Assembly: GCF_009176725.1 (NCBI RefSeq)
Contig: NZ_AP020337.1
Span: 1,860,001-1,924,000 of the forward strand
DNA: 64,000 bases
Reading direction: 5' to 3'
From: Pseudomonas sp. KUIN-1
Lineage (GTDB): Bacteria; Pseudomonadota; Gammaproteobacteria; Pseudomonadales; Pseudomonadaceae
Shown: positions 17,916-27,756 of the stretch, piece after piece
Layout: every line of letters starts with the position of its first letter
Position numbering within the stretch: the first letter of the stretch is position 1
Notes under the pieces: model-generated
What the model saw: only the letters and a program-made list of their open reading frames with translations
Databases searched by the model: none
Told to the model about the DNA's origin: nothing
Position numbers and translations under genes: made by a program

Positions 17916-18856
17916 TTGCGCTTCACCGGACGACGCGCATTGAGGTATTCGCGCAGTTGTTCGACGAGCTCCGCCTGAGTGCTCAATGGCATGAGCAATA
18001 CCCGCAGCTTCTGCGCCAGCAACTCCCAACGCGCCGTGCGCTCCTCGCCCTGTTGCCGATAGGCGCGGCGCAGCTCGGGGTTGAGCGTATCGATCTCCAG
18101 TTGCGCGCCGCGCTCGGCAAAGCGCAGCAGACCGGCAGCGGGCAGGGCGCGGTCCAGTGGGTCGGACAGCGGCAGCAACAGCAGGTCGCTGTGGCGTGAC
18201 AGCAGGCTCAGTTGTTGTTCGGCGGCATCGGACAGGGCGCGCTCGTCGCACAGGACGATGACCAGACTGCCGGGGCGCAGCACTTCCCGGGCACGACGCA
18301 GCGCAGTGCCGAACGCATCGCGGTCTGGCGGAATCTCGGTATGCAACGACTGATTGACCCGCACCAGCCGGTTGAGCAGTTGCAGCAGGCTTTGTTTGCT
18401 GCGCCGGGGCTTGATCTCGTAGTGTTCGTTATCGCCGAACACCAACCCGCCGACCCGGTCATTGTGTTCCAGCGCCGCCCAGCCGATCAGCGCCGCCGCC
18501 TGAGCGGCGAGTACCGACTTGAACATCAGGCCGGAGCCGAAGAACAGCCGTCGGCTCTGTTCCACCAGGATAAAAATGGGCCGTTCGCGTTCCTCATGAA
18601 ACAGCTTGGTGTGCGGCTCCTGCGTACGTGCCGTCACGCGCCAGTCGATGCTGCGCACGTCGTCACCGGCCTGATAGACCCGCACCTGATCGAAATCCAC
18701 GCCACGCCCGCGCAGCTTGGAATGGTGCAGGCCGATCAGCGGGCTGCGCTGGCTCGGGGTGGAAAACAGCTGCACTTCCCGCACCCGATGACGCATCTCG
18801 ATCAGCTCGCTGAGGCTGACGCGGATGCCCGGCTGGGGGATCAGGTAGGGTTGCAT
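17912..18856 (-). CDS. DUF58-family protein of the MoxR-Bat operon
   Basis: A 314-residue cytoplasmic protein. The DUF58 core is clear at residues ~48-95: LRGRGVDFDQVRVYQAGDD followed by VRSIDWRVTARTQEPHTKLF. The rest has the VWA-like Rossmann pattern (IFILVEQSRRLFFGSG as the degenerate MIDAS strand, LVIVLCDERALSD later). DUF58 proteins partner with MoxR ATPases. It begins 4 bp after the MoxR stop and overlaps the DUF4381 gene by 4 bp. Confidence 0.88.
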   Translation of the reverse strand: MQPYLIPQPGIRVSLSELIEMRHRVREVQLFSTPSQRSPLIGLHHSKLRGRGVDFDQVRVYQAGDDVRSIDWRVTARTQEPHTKLFHEERERPIFILVEQSRRLFFGSGLMFKSVLAAQAAALIGWAALEHNDRVGGLVFGDNEHYEIKPRRSKQSLLQLLNRLVRVNQSLHTEIPPDRDAFGTALRRAREVLRPGSLVIVLCDERALSDAAEQQLSLLSRHSDLLLLPLSDPLDRALPAAGLLRFAERGAQLEIDTLNPELRRAYRQQGEERTARWELLAQKLRVLLMPLSTQAELVEQLREYLNARRPVKRK

Positions 18857-18860
18857 GGGC

Positions 18861-19820
<960 letters not shown>

Positions 19821-20029
19821 CGGTGACGGTTCCTGGCAGGGCGAACAGCGGTGTCTGATGACTGCTGAGCTGGGGGCGATACTTTAATCCATCCGGGCAG
19901 CTATCGACTAACGACTCCCGCGTTTTTTATTGCATTTAGAGAAGTGCCTGTCATTTATGCAGGTATTGTCCTACATGATCCATGGGTGTCCATGTAGGAC
20001 GACTGGCTCGGGCTCCCGGAGCCGCGGCG

Positions 20030-20776
20030 TCAGAGTCGATAGAAGCTCGCCGCGTTATCCCACAGCGCCTGACGAGCGCCGCTTTCGCCCAGTGCGTCGA
20101 TCAACAGGTCGATATCGTCGGGCCGGAAGGGACGGGGTGCGCGGGTCGACGGCAGGTCGGTGCCGAACATCAGGGCATTCGGGTTGGCGGCGTGGATATC
20201 CCTGAGGGCCTCGCGCACCGGAAAGTCCACACGCCCGAAACCACAGGCCTTGACGCGTACGCCGTGCTCGGCAAGGCGCAGCACCACGGGCAGCCCTTCG
20301 GCACTCAGCCCCAGATGATCAATACTGATGGCCGGGAGTTTGCGCAGGCGTGTTTCGATGGGCGCCAGTTCCCGCGAGTCGATGTACAGCTCGGAGTGCC
20401 AGCCTGCGTGCTCATGGACACGCACGGCCAGGGCCTCCAGCTGGTCGAGCTGCTCCGAGCCGCCGCGCTTGAGGTTGAAGCGCAAGGCGCGCACGCCTGC
20501 GGCATTCAGGGTGTCCAGTTCCGCATCGGTGACGCTGGCGGGCAATTGCGTGACACCGACGAAGCCCGGTCCCAGCAGACGCAGCGCCTGGAGCAGATAG
20601 CCCTGATCAAAACCCTGAAAGGAGCCCGATACCACCGCGCCGCCCTTAACGCCCAGCGGCTGGACCGTCGCAAGGTAGTCACTGACAGCGAACGGCTCCG
20701 GCAGATAACCGTTATTGGCGATCAGCGGGAAACCAGGATCGATGATGTGGCAGTGGGCGTCGAAAATGCGGTTCAT
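20030..20776 (-). CDS. Amidohydrolase-family protein (TIM-barrel metal-dependent hydrolase)
   Basis: A 248-residue protein starting MNRIFDAHCHIIDPGFPLIANNGYLP. The HxH metal motif (His8, His10) opens the barrel, SIDHLGLS carries a later His, and MFGTDLPSTRAPRPFRPDDI carries the catalytic-site Asp. This is the amidohydrolase-2/PDC lactonase-like family (2-pyrone-4,6-dicarboxylate hydrolase and relatives). These hydrolyse lactones or decarboxylate acids. No neighbouring pathway genes tell the substrate. It is monocistronic or followed by nothing on the same strand until batA-MoxR. Confidence 0.75.
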   Translation of the reverse strand: MNRIFDAHCHIIDPGFPLIANNGYLPEPFAVSDYLATVQPLGVKGGAVVSGSFQGFDQGYLLQALRLLGPGFVGVTQLPASVTDAELDTLNAAGVRALRFNLKRGGSEQLDQLEALAVRVHEHAGWHSELYIDSRELAPIETRLRKLPAISIDHLGLSAEGLPVVLRLAEHGVRVKACGFGRVDFPVREALRDIHAANPNALMFGTDLPSTRAPRPFRPDDIDLLIDALGESGARQALWDNAASFYRL

Positions 20777-20823
20777 GACACACTCCTGTTTGGCGAAGTG
20801 CTCACTTTAGCGCTTTTTGCCCA

Positions 20824-21183
20824 TCAGCTGATTGTGCTGGTGTACTCACCGACGTTTTCGAGAATGATCTGTAACGTCTGGTGAACGTCCTGCAACTCGC
20901 CTGCGTCGGTGGCATGGAGAATTTCGTACTGATGGTGGCCATCGAGCTGCTTGGCGTCCTGCGGTTCGATTTCCACCAGCAGGCGCTCGGCACTGAAGGT
21001 GACCTTCAGGCTGGACACGTTCAGTGACTTGTCGTCGCTGACGGTGATTTCCACTTCGTTCTCGTTCGGGAAACGGGTCAGGGAAAACAGCATGCCGTTT
21101 TCTGCGTGGCAGCAGAGCAGTGCCATATCGTCGTATTCGTCGTCGCACGGGTTGGCGATGAGGCTGGCGGTCTTGATTTGCAT
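20824..21183 (-). CDS. Conserved hypothetical protein
   Basis: A 119-residue soluble acidic protein starting MQIKTASLIANPCDDEYDDM. It has no signal, membrane helix or known motif. The pattern of alternating hydrophobic residues (MLFSLTRFPNENEVEITVSDDKSLNVSSLKVTFSAE) suggests a small beta-rich fold followed by a helix (LQDVHQTLQIILENV). Start at 21183 is chosen because a longer frame has no ribosome site. It is 48 bp upstream of the amidohydrolase and could share its transcript. Not recognised. Confidence 0.55.
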   Translation of the reverse strand: MQIKTASLIANPCDDEYDDMALLCCHAENGMLFSLTRFPNENEVEITVSDDKSLNVSSLKVTFSAERLLVEIEPQDAKQLDGHHQYEILHATDAGELQDVHQTLQIILENVGEYTSTIS

Positions 21184-21550
21184 GGGTGGCTCCGGGTCTG
21201 TCCAGGTAAGGCGTGAGGGGATTTTGCCAGTCCCGGGCAAATTATGTCGGGCGATATTGGCACCATCGTACGCAGTGTATCGCGACCTGATGACCGAATA
21301 TGTCGCAGCCTCGTAAGCAGTGTGCGCTCAGCTCTCGTTAAGCTGCATGACAGACGAGTGGTGTACGGTGTCGGGTGCGCGTAGCGTTTTTTCACCGCGA
21401 TATACAAATGTGACTACCCTGACACAGCGCGCGTTACTACTTTAGCTTTACACTCGATCAGGTGATGCCCACGCGATTGACTGCAAGGGCACACCGGTTT
21501 CAACACCTTCTTCAAGCCTCCCCAATAAAAGCCAAAGCGGAGTACCACAG
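21184..21550. other. Divergent spacer upstream of gdhB
   Basis: A 367-bp spacer between the hypothetical gene (-) and gdhB (+). It must hold the gdhB promoter. I see a ribosome-site-like AAGCGGAG about 10 bp before the gdhB ATG and an AT-richer segment at about 21390-21455, but no operator or promoter I could defend. Confidence 0.5.
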
Positions 21551-24500
21551 ATGGCGTTCTTCACCGCAGCCAGCAAGGCCGACTTCCAGCATCAACTGCA
21601 AGCGGCACTGGCTCAGCACATCAGCGAACAGGCACTGCCACAAGTGGCGCTGTTCGCCGAGCAATTCTTCGGCATCATTTCCCTCGACGAACTCACCCAG
21701 CGGCGGCTTTCCGACCTGGCAGGCTGCACCTTGTCCGCGTGGCGCCTGCTGGAGCGTTTCGAACATGCTCACCCGCAGGTCCGTGTCTACAACCCCGATT
21801 ACGAGCGCCACGGCTGGCAATCGACTCATACTGCCGTTGAAGTGCTGCATCATGACCTGCCGTTCCTGGTCGACTCCGTACGTACCGAGCTGAACCGCCG
21901 CGGCTACAGCATCCACACCCTGCAGACCACCGTGCTGAGCGTGCGTCGCGGCGCTGCTGGCGAATTGCTCGAGCTGCTGCCCAAGGGCAGCACCGGCGAC
22001 GACGTGCTGCAGGAATCGCTGATGTACCTGGAGATCGACCGCTGCGCCAATGTCAGCGAGTTGAACGTGCTGGCGCGCGAGCTGGAGCAGGTGCTTGGCG
22101 AAGTACGCGCCGTCGTCGAAGATTTCGGGCCGATGAAAGCGCGTCTGCACGAACTGCTGGCCAGTATCGATGCCAACGAGTCCAACACCGATGTCGAGGA
22201 AAAGGCCGAGATCAAAGTCTTCCTGCAATGGCTGGTAGACAACCACTTCACCTTCCTCGGCTACGAAGAGTTCGAAGTGCGCAACGACGCCGAAGGCGGC
22301 CAGCTGGTCTACGACGAGTCGTCTTTCCTGGGGCTGACCCGACTGCTGCGCCCCGGCCTGACCCGCGAAGAACTGCACATCGAAGATTACGCGGTGAAAT
22401 ACCTGCAGGAACCGGTGCTGCTGTCGTTTGCCAAGGCGGCGCATCCAAGCCGCGTGCACCGCCCGGCTTATCCGGATTACGTTTCGATCCGGCAGATCGA
22501 CGCGTCGGGCAAGGTCATCAAGGAATGTCGCTTCATGGGCCTGTACACCTCGTCGGTGTATGGCGAGAGCGTGCGGCAGATTCCGTACATCCGTCGCAAG
22601 GTCGCCGAGGTCGAGCGTCGCTCCGGCTTCGACGCCAAGGCGCACCTGGGCAAGGAGCTGGCGCAGGTGGTCGAAGTGCTGCCACGTGACGACCTGTTCC
22701 AGACGCCGGTGGACGAATTGTTCACCACGGTCATGTCCATCGTGCAGATTCAGGAGCGCAACAAGATTCGCGTGTTCCTGCGCAAGGACCCGTACGGCCG
22801 GTTCTGCTACTGCCTGGCCTATGTGCCACGCGACGTATATTCCACCGAAGTACGCCAGAAGATTCAGCAGGTCCTGATGGACCGCCTCAAGGCCAGCGAT
22901 TGCGAGTTCTGGACGTTCTTCTCCGAATCGGTGCTGGCGCGGGTGCAGTTGATTCTGCGCGTGGACCCGAAGATCAATCTGGACATCGACGTCGCCCAGC
23001 TGGAAAACGAAGTCATTCAGGCGTGCCGTTCGTGGAAGGACGACTACGCCAGTCTGGTGGTTGAAAGCTTCGGTGAAGCGCACGGCACCAACGTGCTGGC
23101 CGACTTCCCGAAAGGCTTCCCGGCCGGATATCGCGAGCGCTTTGCGGCGCATTCGGCAGTCGTCGATATGCAGCACGTACTGAGCCTCAGCGAAGCCAAT
23201 CCGCTGGTGATGAGCTTCTACCAGCCACTGGCCGGTGGCCGCCAGCAATTGCATTGCAAGCTGTATCACGCCGATACACCGCTGGCCTTGTCCGATGTGT
23301 TGCCGATTCTGGAAAACCTCGGCCTGCGCGTGCTGGGCGAGTTCCCGTACCGCCTGCATCATGCCAACGGTCGCGAGTTCTGGATTCACGATTTCGCCTT
23401 CACTTACGGCGAAGGTCTGAACCTCGATATCCAGCAGCTCAATGACACCCTGCAGGATGCGTTCGTGCACATCGTGCGCGGCGATGCCGAAAACGATGCG
23501 TTCAACCGCCTGGTGCTCACCGCCGGTCTGCCATGGCGTGACGTGGCGCTGCTGCGGGCTTATGCGCGTTATCTGAAGCAGATTCGTCTGGGCTTCGATC
23601 TGGGCTACATCGCCACCACGCTGAACAACCACACCGACATCGCCCGCGAGCTGACGCGTCTGTTCAAGACCCGGTTCTATCTGGCGCGCAAGCTCGGTTC
23701 CGACGATCTCGACGACAAGCAGCTGCGTCTGGAACAGGCCATTCTGACTGCGCTGGACGACGTGCAGGTGCTCAACGAAGACCGCATCCTGCGTCGTTAT
23801 CTGGACCTGATCAAAGCCACGCTGCGGACCAACTTCTATCAGGCCGATGCCAACGGGCAGAGCAAGAGCTATTTCAGCTTCAAGTTCAACCCGCGCCTGA
23901 TTCCCGAACTGCCCAAGCCGGTGCCCAAGTTTGAAATCTTCGTCTATTCGCCGCGTGTCGAAGGTGTGCATCTGCGCTTCGGCAACGTGGCGCGTGGCGG
24001 CCTGCGCTGGTCGGACCGCGAGGAAGACTTCCGTACCGAAGTGCTGGGCCTGGTAAAAGCCCAGCAGGTGAAGAACTCGGTGATTGTGCCGGTAGGTGCC
24101 AAGGGCGGCTTCGTGCCGCGTCGCCTGCCGACCACCGGCAACCGCGACGAAGTGCAGGCCGAGGCAATCGCCTGCTACCGCATCTTCATCTCCGGGCTGC
24201 TGGACATCACCGACAACCTCAAGGAAGGCGCGCTGGTGCCGCCGGTCAACGTTGTGCGTCATGACGACGATGACCCGTATCTGGTGGTGGCCGCCGACAA
24301 GGGCACGGCGACGTTCTCCGACATCGCCAACGGCATTGCCATCGACTACGGCTTCTGGCTGGGTGACGCCTTCGCTTCCGGTGGTTCTGCCGGTTACGAT
24401 CACAAGAAGATGGGCATCACCGCCAAGGGCGCATGGGTGGGCGTGCAGCGTCACTTCCGTGAACGCGACATCAATGTGCAGCAGGACAGCATCAGCGTGA

Positions 24501-26407
24501 TCGGTATCGGCGACATGGCCGGTGACGTGTTCGGCAACGGCCTGCTGATGTCTGACAAGCTGCAACTGGTCGCAGCATTCAACCACCTGCACATCTTCAT
24601 CGATCCGAACCCGGACCCGGCCAGCAGCTTTGCAGAGCGTCAGCGCCTGTTCAATCTGCCGCGCTCGTCCTGGACCGACTACGACACCAGCATCATGTCC
24701 GCTGGCGGCGGGATCTTCCCGCGCAGCCTGAAGAGTATCGCCATCACCGAACAGATGAAGGCGCGCTTCGACATCAAGGCCGACAAGCTGACCCCGACCG
24801 AACTGCTGCATGCGCTGCTCAAGGCACCGGTCGATCTGTTGTGGAACGGCGGTATCGGCACCTACGTGAAGTCCAGCGAAGAGTCGCACGCCGATGTGGG
24901 CGACAAGGCCAACGATGCACTGCGCGTCGACGGCAACGAGCTGCGTTGCAAGGTGGTGGGCGAGGGCGGCAACCTGGGCATGACCCAGCTGGGCCGTGTC
25001 GAGTTCGGCCTCAATGGCGGAGCGACCAACACCGACTTCATCGACAACGCAGGCGGTGTGGACTGCTCCGACCACGAAGTGAACATCAAGATCCTGCTCA
25101 ACGAAGTGGTGCAGGCCGGTGACATGACCGAGAAGCAGCGCAATCAGTTGCTCGAGAGCATGACCGACGAAGTCGGCCACCTGGTGCTGGGCAACAACTA
25201 CAAGCAGACCCAGGCGTTGTCGCTGGCAGCCCGTCGTGCTTACGAGCGGATTGCCGAATACAAGCGCCTGATGAGTGACCTGGAGGCGCGTGGCAAGCTT
25301 GATCGTGCCATCGAGTTCCTGCCTGCTGAAGAGCAGATTGCCGAGCGGATTGCGGCCAAGCAGGGCTTGAGTCGTGCCGAACTGTCGGTGTTGATCTCGT
25401 ACAGCAAGATCGACCTCAAGGAAGCGTTGCTGGAATCCCGTGTGCCGGATGACGATTATCTGGCGCGTGATATGGAAACCGCGTTCCCGCCTTCGCTGGG
25501 CGCCAAGTTTTCCACGGCCATGCGCGGCCACCGCCTGAAGCGCGAGATCGTCAGCACGCAGATCGCCAACGATCTGGTCAACCACATGGGCATCACCTTC
25601 GTGCAGCGGCTCAAGGAGTCGACCGGCATGAGCGCTGCTGCGGTGGCCGGGGCCTACGTGATCGTGCGTGACATCTTCCACCTGCCGCACTGGTTCCGTC
25701 AGATCGAGGCGCTGGACTACAAGGTTTCGGCCGAAATCCAGCTGGCGTTGATGGATGAGCTGATGCGCCTGGGGCGTCGTGCCACACGCTGGTTCCTGCG
25801 CAGCCGTCGCAACGAGCTGGACGCTGGTCGTGACGTAGCGCACTTCGGTCCGCACCTCGCTGCACTGGGTCTCAAGCTTGACGAACTGCTGGAAGGCCCG
25901 ACCCGCGAGATCTGGCAGACCCGTTATCAGGCCTATGTCGAAGCCGGTGTGCCGGAACTGCTGGCGCGCATGGTCGCCGGTACGACGCACCTGTATACGC
26001 TGTTGCCGATCATCGAAGCCTCCGACGTCACCGGGCAGAACGCTGCGGACGTGGCCAAGGCGTACTTCGCCGTCGGCAGCGCACTGGACATTACCTGGTA
26101 CTTGCAGCAGATCAGCAGTCTGCCGGTGGAAAACAACTGGCAGGCGCTTGCGCGTGAAGCGTTCCGTGACGATGTCGACTGGCAACAGCGGGCGATTACC
26201 GTGTCGGTTCTGCAGATGGCCGACGGTCCTTCGGAAATCGATGCGCGTCTGGCTCTGTGGCTGGAGCAGCACACACTGATGGTCGAGCGCTGGCGTGCCA
26301 TGCTGGTCGAGTTGCGTGCGGCAAGCGGCACGGATTACGCCATGTATGCCGTTGCCAACCGCGAACTGCTGGACCTGGCTATGAGCGGGCAGGGCATCAC
26401 GGTCTGA
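21551..26407 (+). CDS. gdhB: NAD-specific glutamate dehydrogenase, large (180 kDa) type
   Basis: A 1618-residue enzyme, the usual length for the large NAD-GDH class (GDH2/GdhB). It oxidises glutamate to 2-oxoglutarate and ammonia in the cytoplasm and is mainly catabolic. The N-terminal ~700 residues are the regulatory region (ACT-like modules). The catalytic core starts near 780: ARGGLRWSDREEDFRTEVLG, then VPVGAKGGFVPRR with the catalytic Lys near 850, NGIAIDYGFWLGDAFASGGS, and the NAD-binding VIGIGDMAGDVFGNG near 984. A long helical C-terminal domain follows. Start ATG at 21551 follows AAGCGGAG. It ends before a clear terminator. A 1662-codon frame on the opposite strand is a codon-bias shadow. 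Confidence 0.96.
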   Translation: MAFFTAASKADFQHQLQAALAQHISEQALPQVALFAEQFFGIISLDELTQRRLSDLAGCTLSAWRLLERFEHAHPQVRVYNPDYERHGWQSTHTAVEVLHHDLPFLVDSVRTELNRRGYSIHTLQTTVLSVRRGAAGELLELLPKGSTGDDVLQESLMYLEIDRCANVSELNVLARELEQVLGEVRAVVEDFGPMKARLHELLASIDANESNTDVEEKAEIKVFLQWLVDNHFTFLGYEEFEVRNDAEGGQLVYDESSFLGLTRLLRPGLTREELHIEDYAVKYLQEPVLLSFAKAAHPSRVHRPAYPDYVSIRQIDASGKVIKECRFMGLYTSSVYGESVRQIPYIRRKVAEVERRSGFDAKAHLGKELAQVVEVLPRDDLFQTPVDELFTTVMSIVQIQERNKIRVFLRKDPYGRFCYCLAYVPRDVYSTEVRQKIQQVLMDRLKASDCEFWTFFSESVLARVQLILRVDPKINLDIDVAQLENEVIQACRSWKDDYASLVVESFGEAHGTNVLADFPKGFPAGYRERFAAHSAVVDMQHVLSLSEANPLVMSFYQPLAGGRQQLHCKLYHADTPLALSDVLPILENLGLRVLGEFPYRLHHANGREFWIHDFAFTYGEGLNLDIQQLNDTLQDAFVHIVRGDAENDAFNRLVLTAGLPWRDVALLRAYARYLKQIRLGFDLGYIATTLNNHTDIARELTRLFKTRFYLARKLGSDDLDDKQLRLEQAILTALDDVQVLNEDRILRRYLDLIKATLRTNFYQADANGQSKSYFSFKFNPRLIPELPKPVPKFEIFVYSPRVEGVHLRFGNVARGGLRWSDREEDFRTEVLGLVKAQQVKNSVIVPVGAKGGFVPRRLPTTGNRDEVQAEAIACYRIFISGLLDITDNLKEGALVPPVNVVRHDDDDPYLVVAADKGTATFSDIANGIAIDYGFWLGDAFASGGSAGYDHKKMGITAKGAWVGVQRHFRERDINVQQDSISVIGIGDMAGDVFGNGLLMSDKLQLVAAFNHLHIFIDPNPDPASSFAERQRLFNLPRSSWTDYDTSIMSAGGGIFPRSLKSIAITEQMKARFDIKADKLTPTELLHALLKAPVDLLWNGGIGTYVKSSEESHADVGDKANDALRVDGNELRCKVVGEGGNLGMTQLGRVEFGLNGGATNTDFIDNAGGVDCSDHEVNIKILLNEVVQAGDMTEKQRNQLLESMTDEVGHLVLGNNYKQTQALSLAARRAYERIAEYKRLMSDLEARGKLDRAIEFLPAEEQIAERIAAKQGLSRAELSVLISYSKIDLKEALLESRVPDDDYLARDMETAFPPSLGAKFSTAMRGHRLKREIVSTQIANDLVNHMGITFVQRLKESTGMSAAAVAGAYVIVRDIFHLPHWFRQIEALDYKVSAEIQLALMDELMRLGRRATRWFLRSRRNELDAGRDVAHFGPHLAALGLKLDELLEGPTREIWQTRYQAYVEAGVPELLARMVAGTTHLYTLLPIIEASDVTGQNAADVAKAYFAVGSALDITWYLQQISSLPVENNWQALAREAFRDDVDWQQRAITVSVLQMADGPSEIDARLALWLEQHTLMVERWRAMLVELRAASGTDYAMYAVANRELLDLAMSGQGITV

Positions 26408-26431
26408 TCCGCTTGTAACAGGTTGATCCAT

Positions 26432-26462
26432 AAAAAACCGCATCGAGAGATGCGGTTTTTTT
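26432..26462 (+). terminator. Rho-independent terminator of gdhB
   Basis: AAAAAACCGCATC, loop GAGA, GATGCGGTTTTTTT starts 24 bp after the gdhB stop. It has tracts of A and T on both sides, so it can also work on the other strand. It is also the landing site of the group II intron fragment. Confidence 0.9.
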
Positions 26463-26465
26463 GTG

Positions 26466-26882
26466 GTGCGCCAAGCATGGCGCGTTGCGCCTAAGCGCAA
26501 CCAGCTTGGCTGTGGTGACCACGCTGGTGACTTTAAGGTGCAAGTTCTCTACACACCCGGCAAGGGGAAGTGTTAGTCGGAGGCAAGGGTGTCGCGGGTG
26601 ACTGCGAATCTGAAGGAAGCCCGAGGCAAAATGCTGGCCTGATGAACAGGAGGCGGATGGGGCGGCACAGCGGGGTAAGGCGGCCACAATCGTCAAAGCC
26701 CGATACTTGCACGGACGCTGTGACTCCGACAGGCACAAGCAGAAAGGTCGCGCGAATTACCTTGGGAGATCTGCACGCTTGCCATTGTGCTACCGAGCGT
26801 CGAGAGGCGACGGGATGAGCGTGCAGGAGTCAGCTGAAGCCTATTAAGTGACGAATAACCCCGTCATCAAGGGCTGAACAGG
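26466..26882 (+). mobile_element. Group II intron fragment, class C-like, 5' part only
   Basis: The segment starts GTGCGCCAAGCATGGCGC, fitting the group II 5' consensus GTGYG and the class C start GTGYGCC..GCATGG. It then shows class C ribozyme domain I landmarks: GGGGAAGTGTTAG, GGAGGCAAGGGTGTCGCGGG, TGACTGCGAATCTGAAGGAA and later CTTGGGAGATCTGCACGCTTG. The first intron base lies 3-4 bp after the T run of the gdhB terminator, the place class C introns prefer. The maturase gene and domains V/VI are missing. Homology fades near GGGCTGAACAGG at ~26880, where a toxin-tail remnant begins. It cannot splice or move on its own. Confidence 0.8.
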
Positions 26883-26976
26883 TTATGCCGCCAGTAGGCC
26901 TTCACCCCATGTCTGGGGCGGTACTGTAAGCACTTCGTCCATGATCATCTTGGCCGTGACGCTTCCTTTAGGATGT
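26883..26976 (-). pseudogene. Orphan C-terminal tail of a type 44-like toxin (remnant 1)
   Basis: Read on the minus strand this gives ~30 residues ending in a stop. They include GSVTAKMIMDEVLTVPP and TWGEGLLAA, which align with the last part of the complete toxin downstream (GGVTARMIMDKVLAVTP, then EWGDGASVH). There is no start or upstream toxin body; homology stops abruptly. It is a left-over from an earlier toxin copy, truncated on one side by IS-like sequence and on the other by the intron fragment. Confidence 0.75.
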
Positions 26977-27048
26977 GGTCTGCGTGCTACTTGGTGGCTG
27001 CCGGCTATAAAAGAGGTCGATGGTAATGAATAATCCTGCGTTGCTGCC

Positions 27049-27110
27049 TGCCTGAAAGCGTCCGGATGGCCGTGGAATCGGTGTCCGGATACTTGTGGAA
27101 GACGCAGGCT
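27049..27110. mobile_element. Possible IS21-like end remnant
   Basis: The words GTCCGGATGGCCGTGGAATC and GGTGTCCGGATAC are spaced like the repeated end motifs of IS21-family elements. A 26-bp relative of the first motif (TGCCTGAAAG, then GTCTGGCTGGCCGTGG) occurs at 29965-29990 in the same orientation. No transposase gene is present. Assignment is tentative. Confidence 0.35.
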
Positions 27111-27184
27111 AACCCAGTGAATTCGGGGCTATGGGCACGCCTCGGGGACCATAACGTTTGACACTTGCGGTTCTGGAGTGCCGG

Positions 27185-27568
27185 TTAAGGTCGGAAGGGG
27201 GCTGGTCGCCCCACACACTGTTTCAGACGAGCAATGACGTCAGGCGCTGTTTTGGCTGTGTCGATCCTGCCGATATCATCAAGATAGATGTCTATCGTAC
27301 TTCCCCATTCAGGCGTGATGTCGATGCACCTCTGAAAACCCTTGTCGGTCCACCAATCGAACATCATGAAAAAGTCCTTGTCAGGGAATATGTAGCTGAA
27401 CTCAACGGCTGAACCGCCCCCTTTGGGCATGTCACCCTTATAGATTCGATGCTGCGTGTTCCAGATGTACCGAAATTCTTCCTTTCCTTCATGTGAAAAA
27501 TTGACAGCTACGACTGGAGATGCCAAGTACCAAAATGCAATTGGGCAGACTAATAAGGCGCCAAGCAC
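27185..27568 (-). CDS. Putative immunity protein 1 (membrane-anchored paralogue, 5' end damaged)
   Basis: A 127-residue reading frame from a GTG at 27568. A membrane helix (ALLVCPIAFWYLASPVVAV) is followed by a ~105-residue domain. Shared landmarks with the two neighbours are IWNTQH, FSYIFPDKDFFMMFDWWTDK, CIDITPEWGSTIDIYLDD and PDVIARLKQC. The basic lead that the paralogues carry before the helix continues in frame upstream (NAKFRYGRW) but meets a TGA at 27608-27610. Loss of one T in the T6 tract 27603-27608 would restore a GTG start (MKKANNAKFRYGRW). It is therefore either a recently frameshifted gene or one using an internal start. Family not recognised; role inferred from position. Confidence 0.6.
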   Translation of the reverse strand: MLGALLVCPIAFWYLASPVVAVNFSHEGKEEFRYIWNTQHRIYKGDMPKGGGSAVEFSYIFPDKDFFMMFDWWTDKGFQRCIDITPEWGSTIDIYLDDIGRIDTAKTAPDVIARLKQCVGRPAPFRP

Positions 27569-27593
27569 CCATCGGCCATATCTGAACTTAGCG

Positions 27594-27656
27594 TTATTCG
27601 CCTTTTTTCACTGGTGCCTTTCCCCCCCCCCATTCTCCTAGCGTTATTGCAAGAAA
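27594..27656 (-). pseudogene. Orphan C-terminal tail of a type 44-like toxin (remnant 2)
   Basis: On the minus strand FLAITLGEWGGGKAPVKKGE and a TAA stop line up with the end of the complete toxin (VLAVTPSEWGDGASVHVCEKY). In the complete cassette the toxin stop overlaps the immunity start region, and the same overlap geometry is kept here with immunity gene 1. The remnant contains a C10 homopolymer (27622-27631). The coding upstream of it is unrelated, so the toxin body is gone. Confidence 0.7.
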
Positions 27657-27756
27657 CTCACTTGTTGCCGTCGTGCGTAATGTTTCCGTAAGTAAGTCGT
27701 CTCGGTCTGCATGGTGGCCGTGCTGATTGTCTTTTTTGTGTTGCTGGCAGGGCGCT

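Noticed and set aside
21512-26500. A 1662-codon open frame antisense to gdhB
   Set aside because: It mirrors gdhB exactly, lacks a ribosome site and recognisable domains, and is explained by the high-GC codon bias of the real gene.
26570-26818. Short open frame within the intron fragment
   Set aside because: It lies in the ribozyme domain I region, has no ribosome site and does not resemble a maturase.
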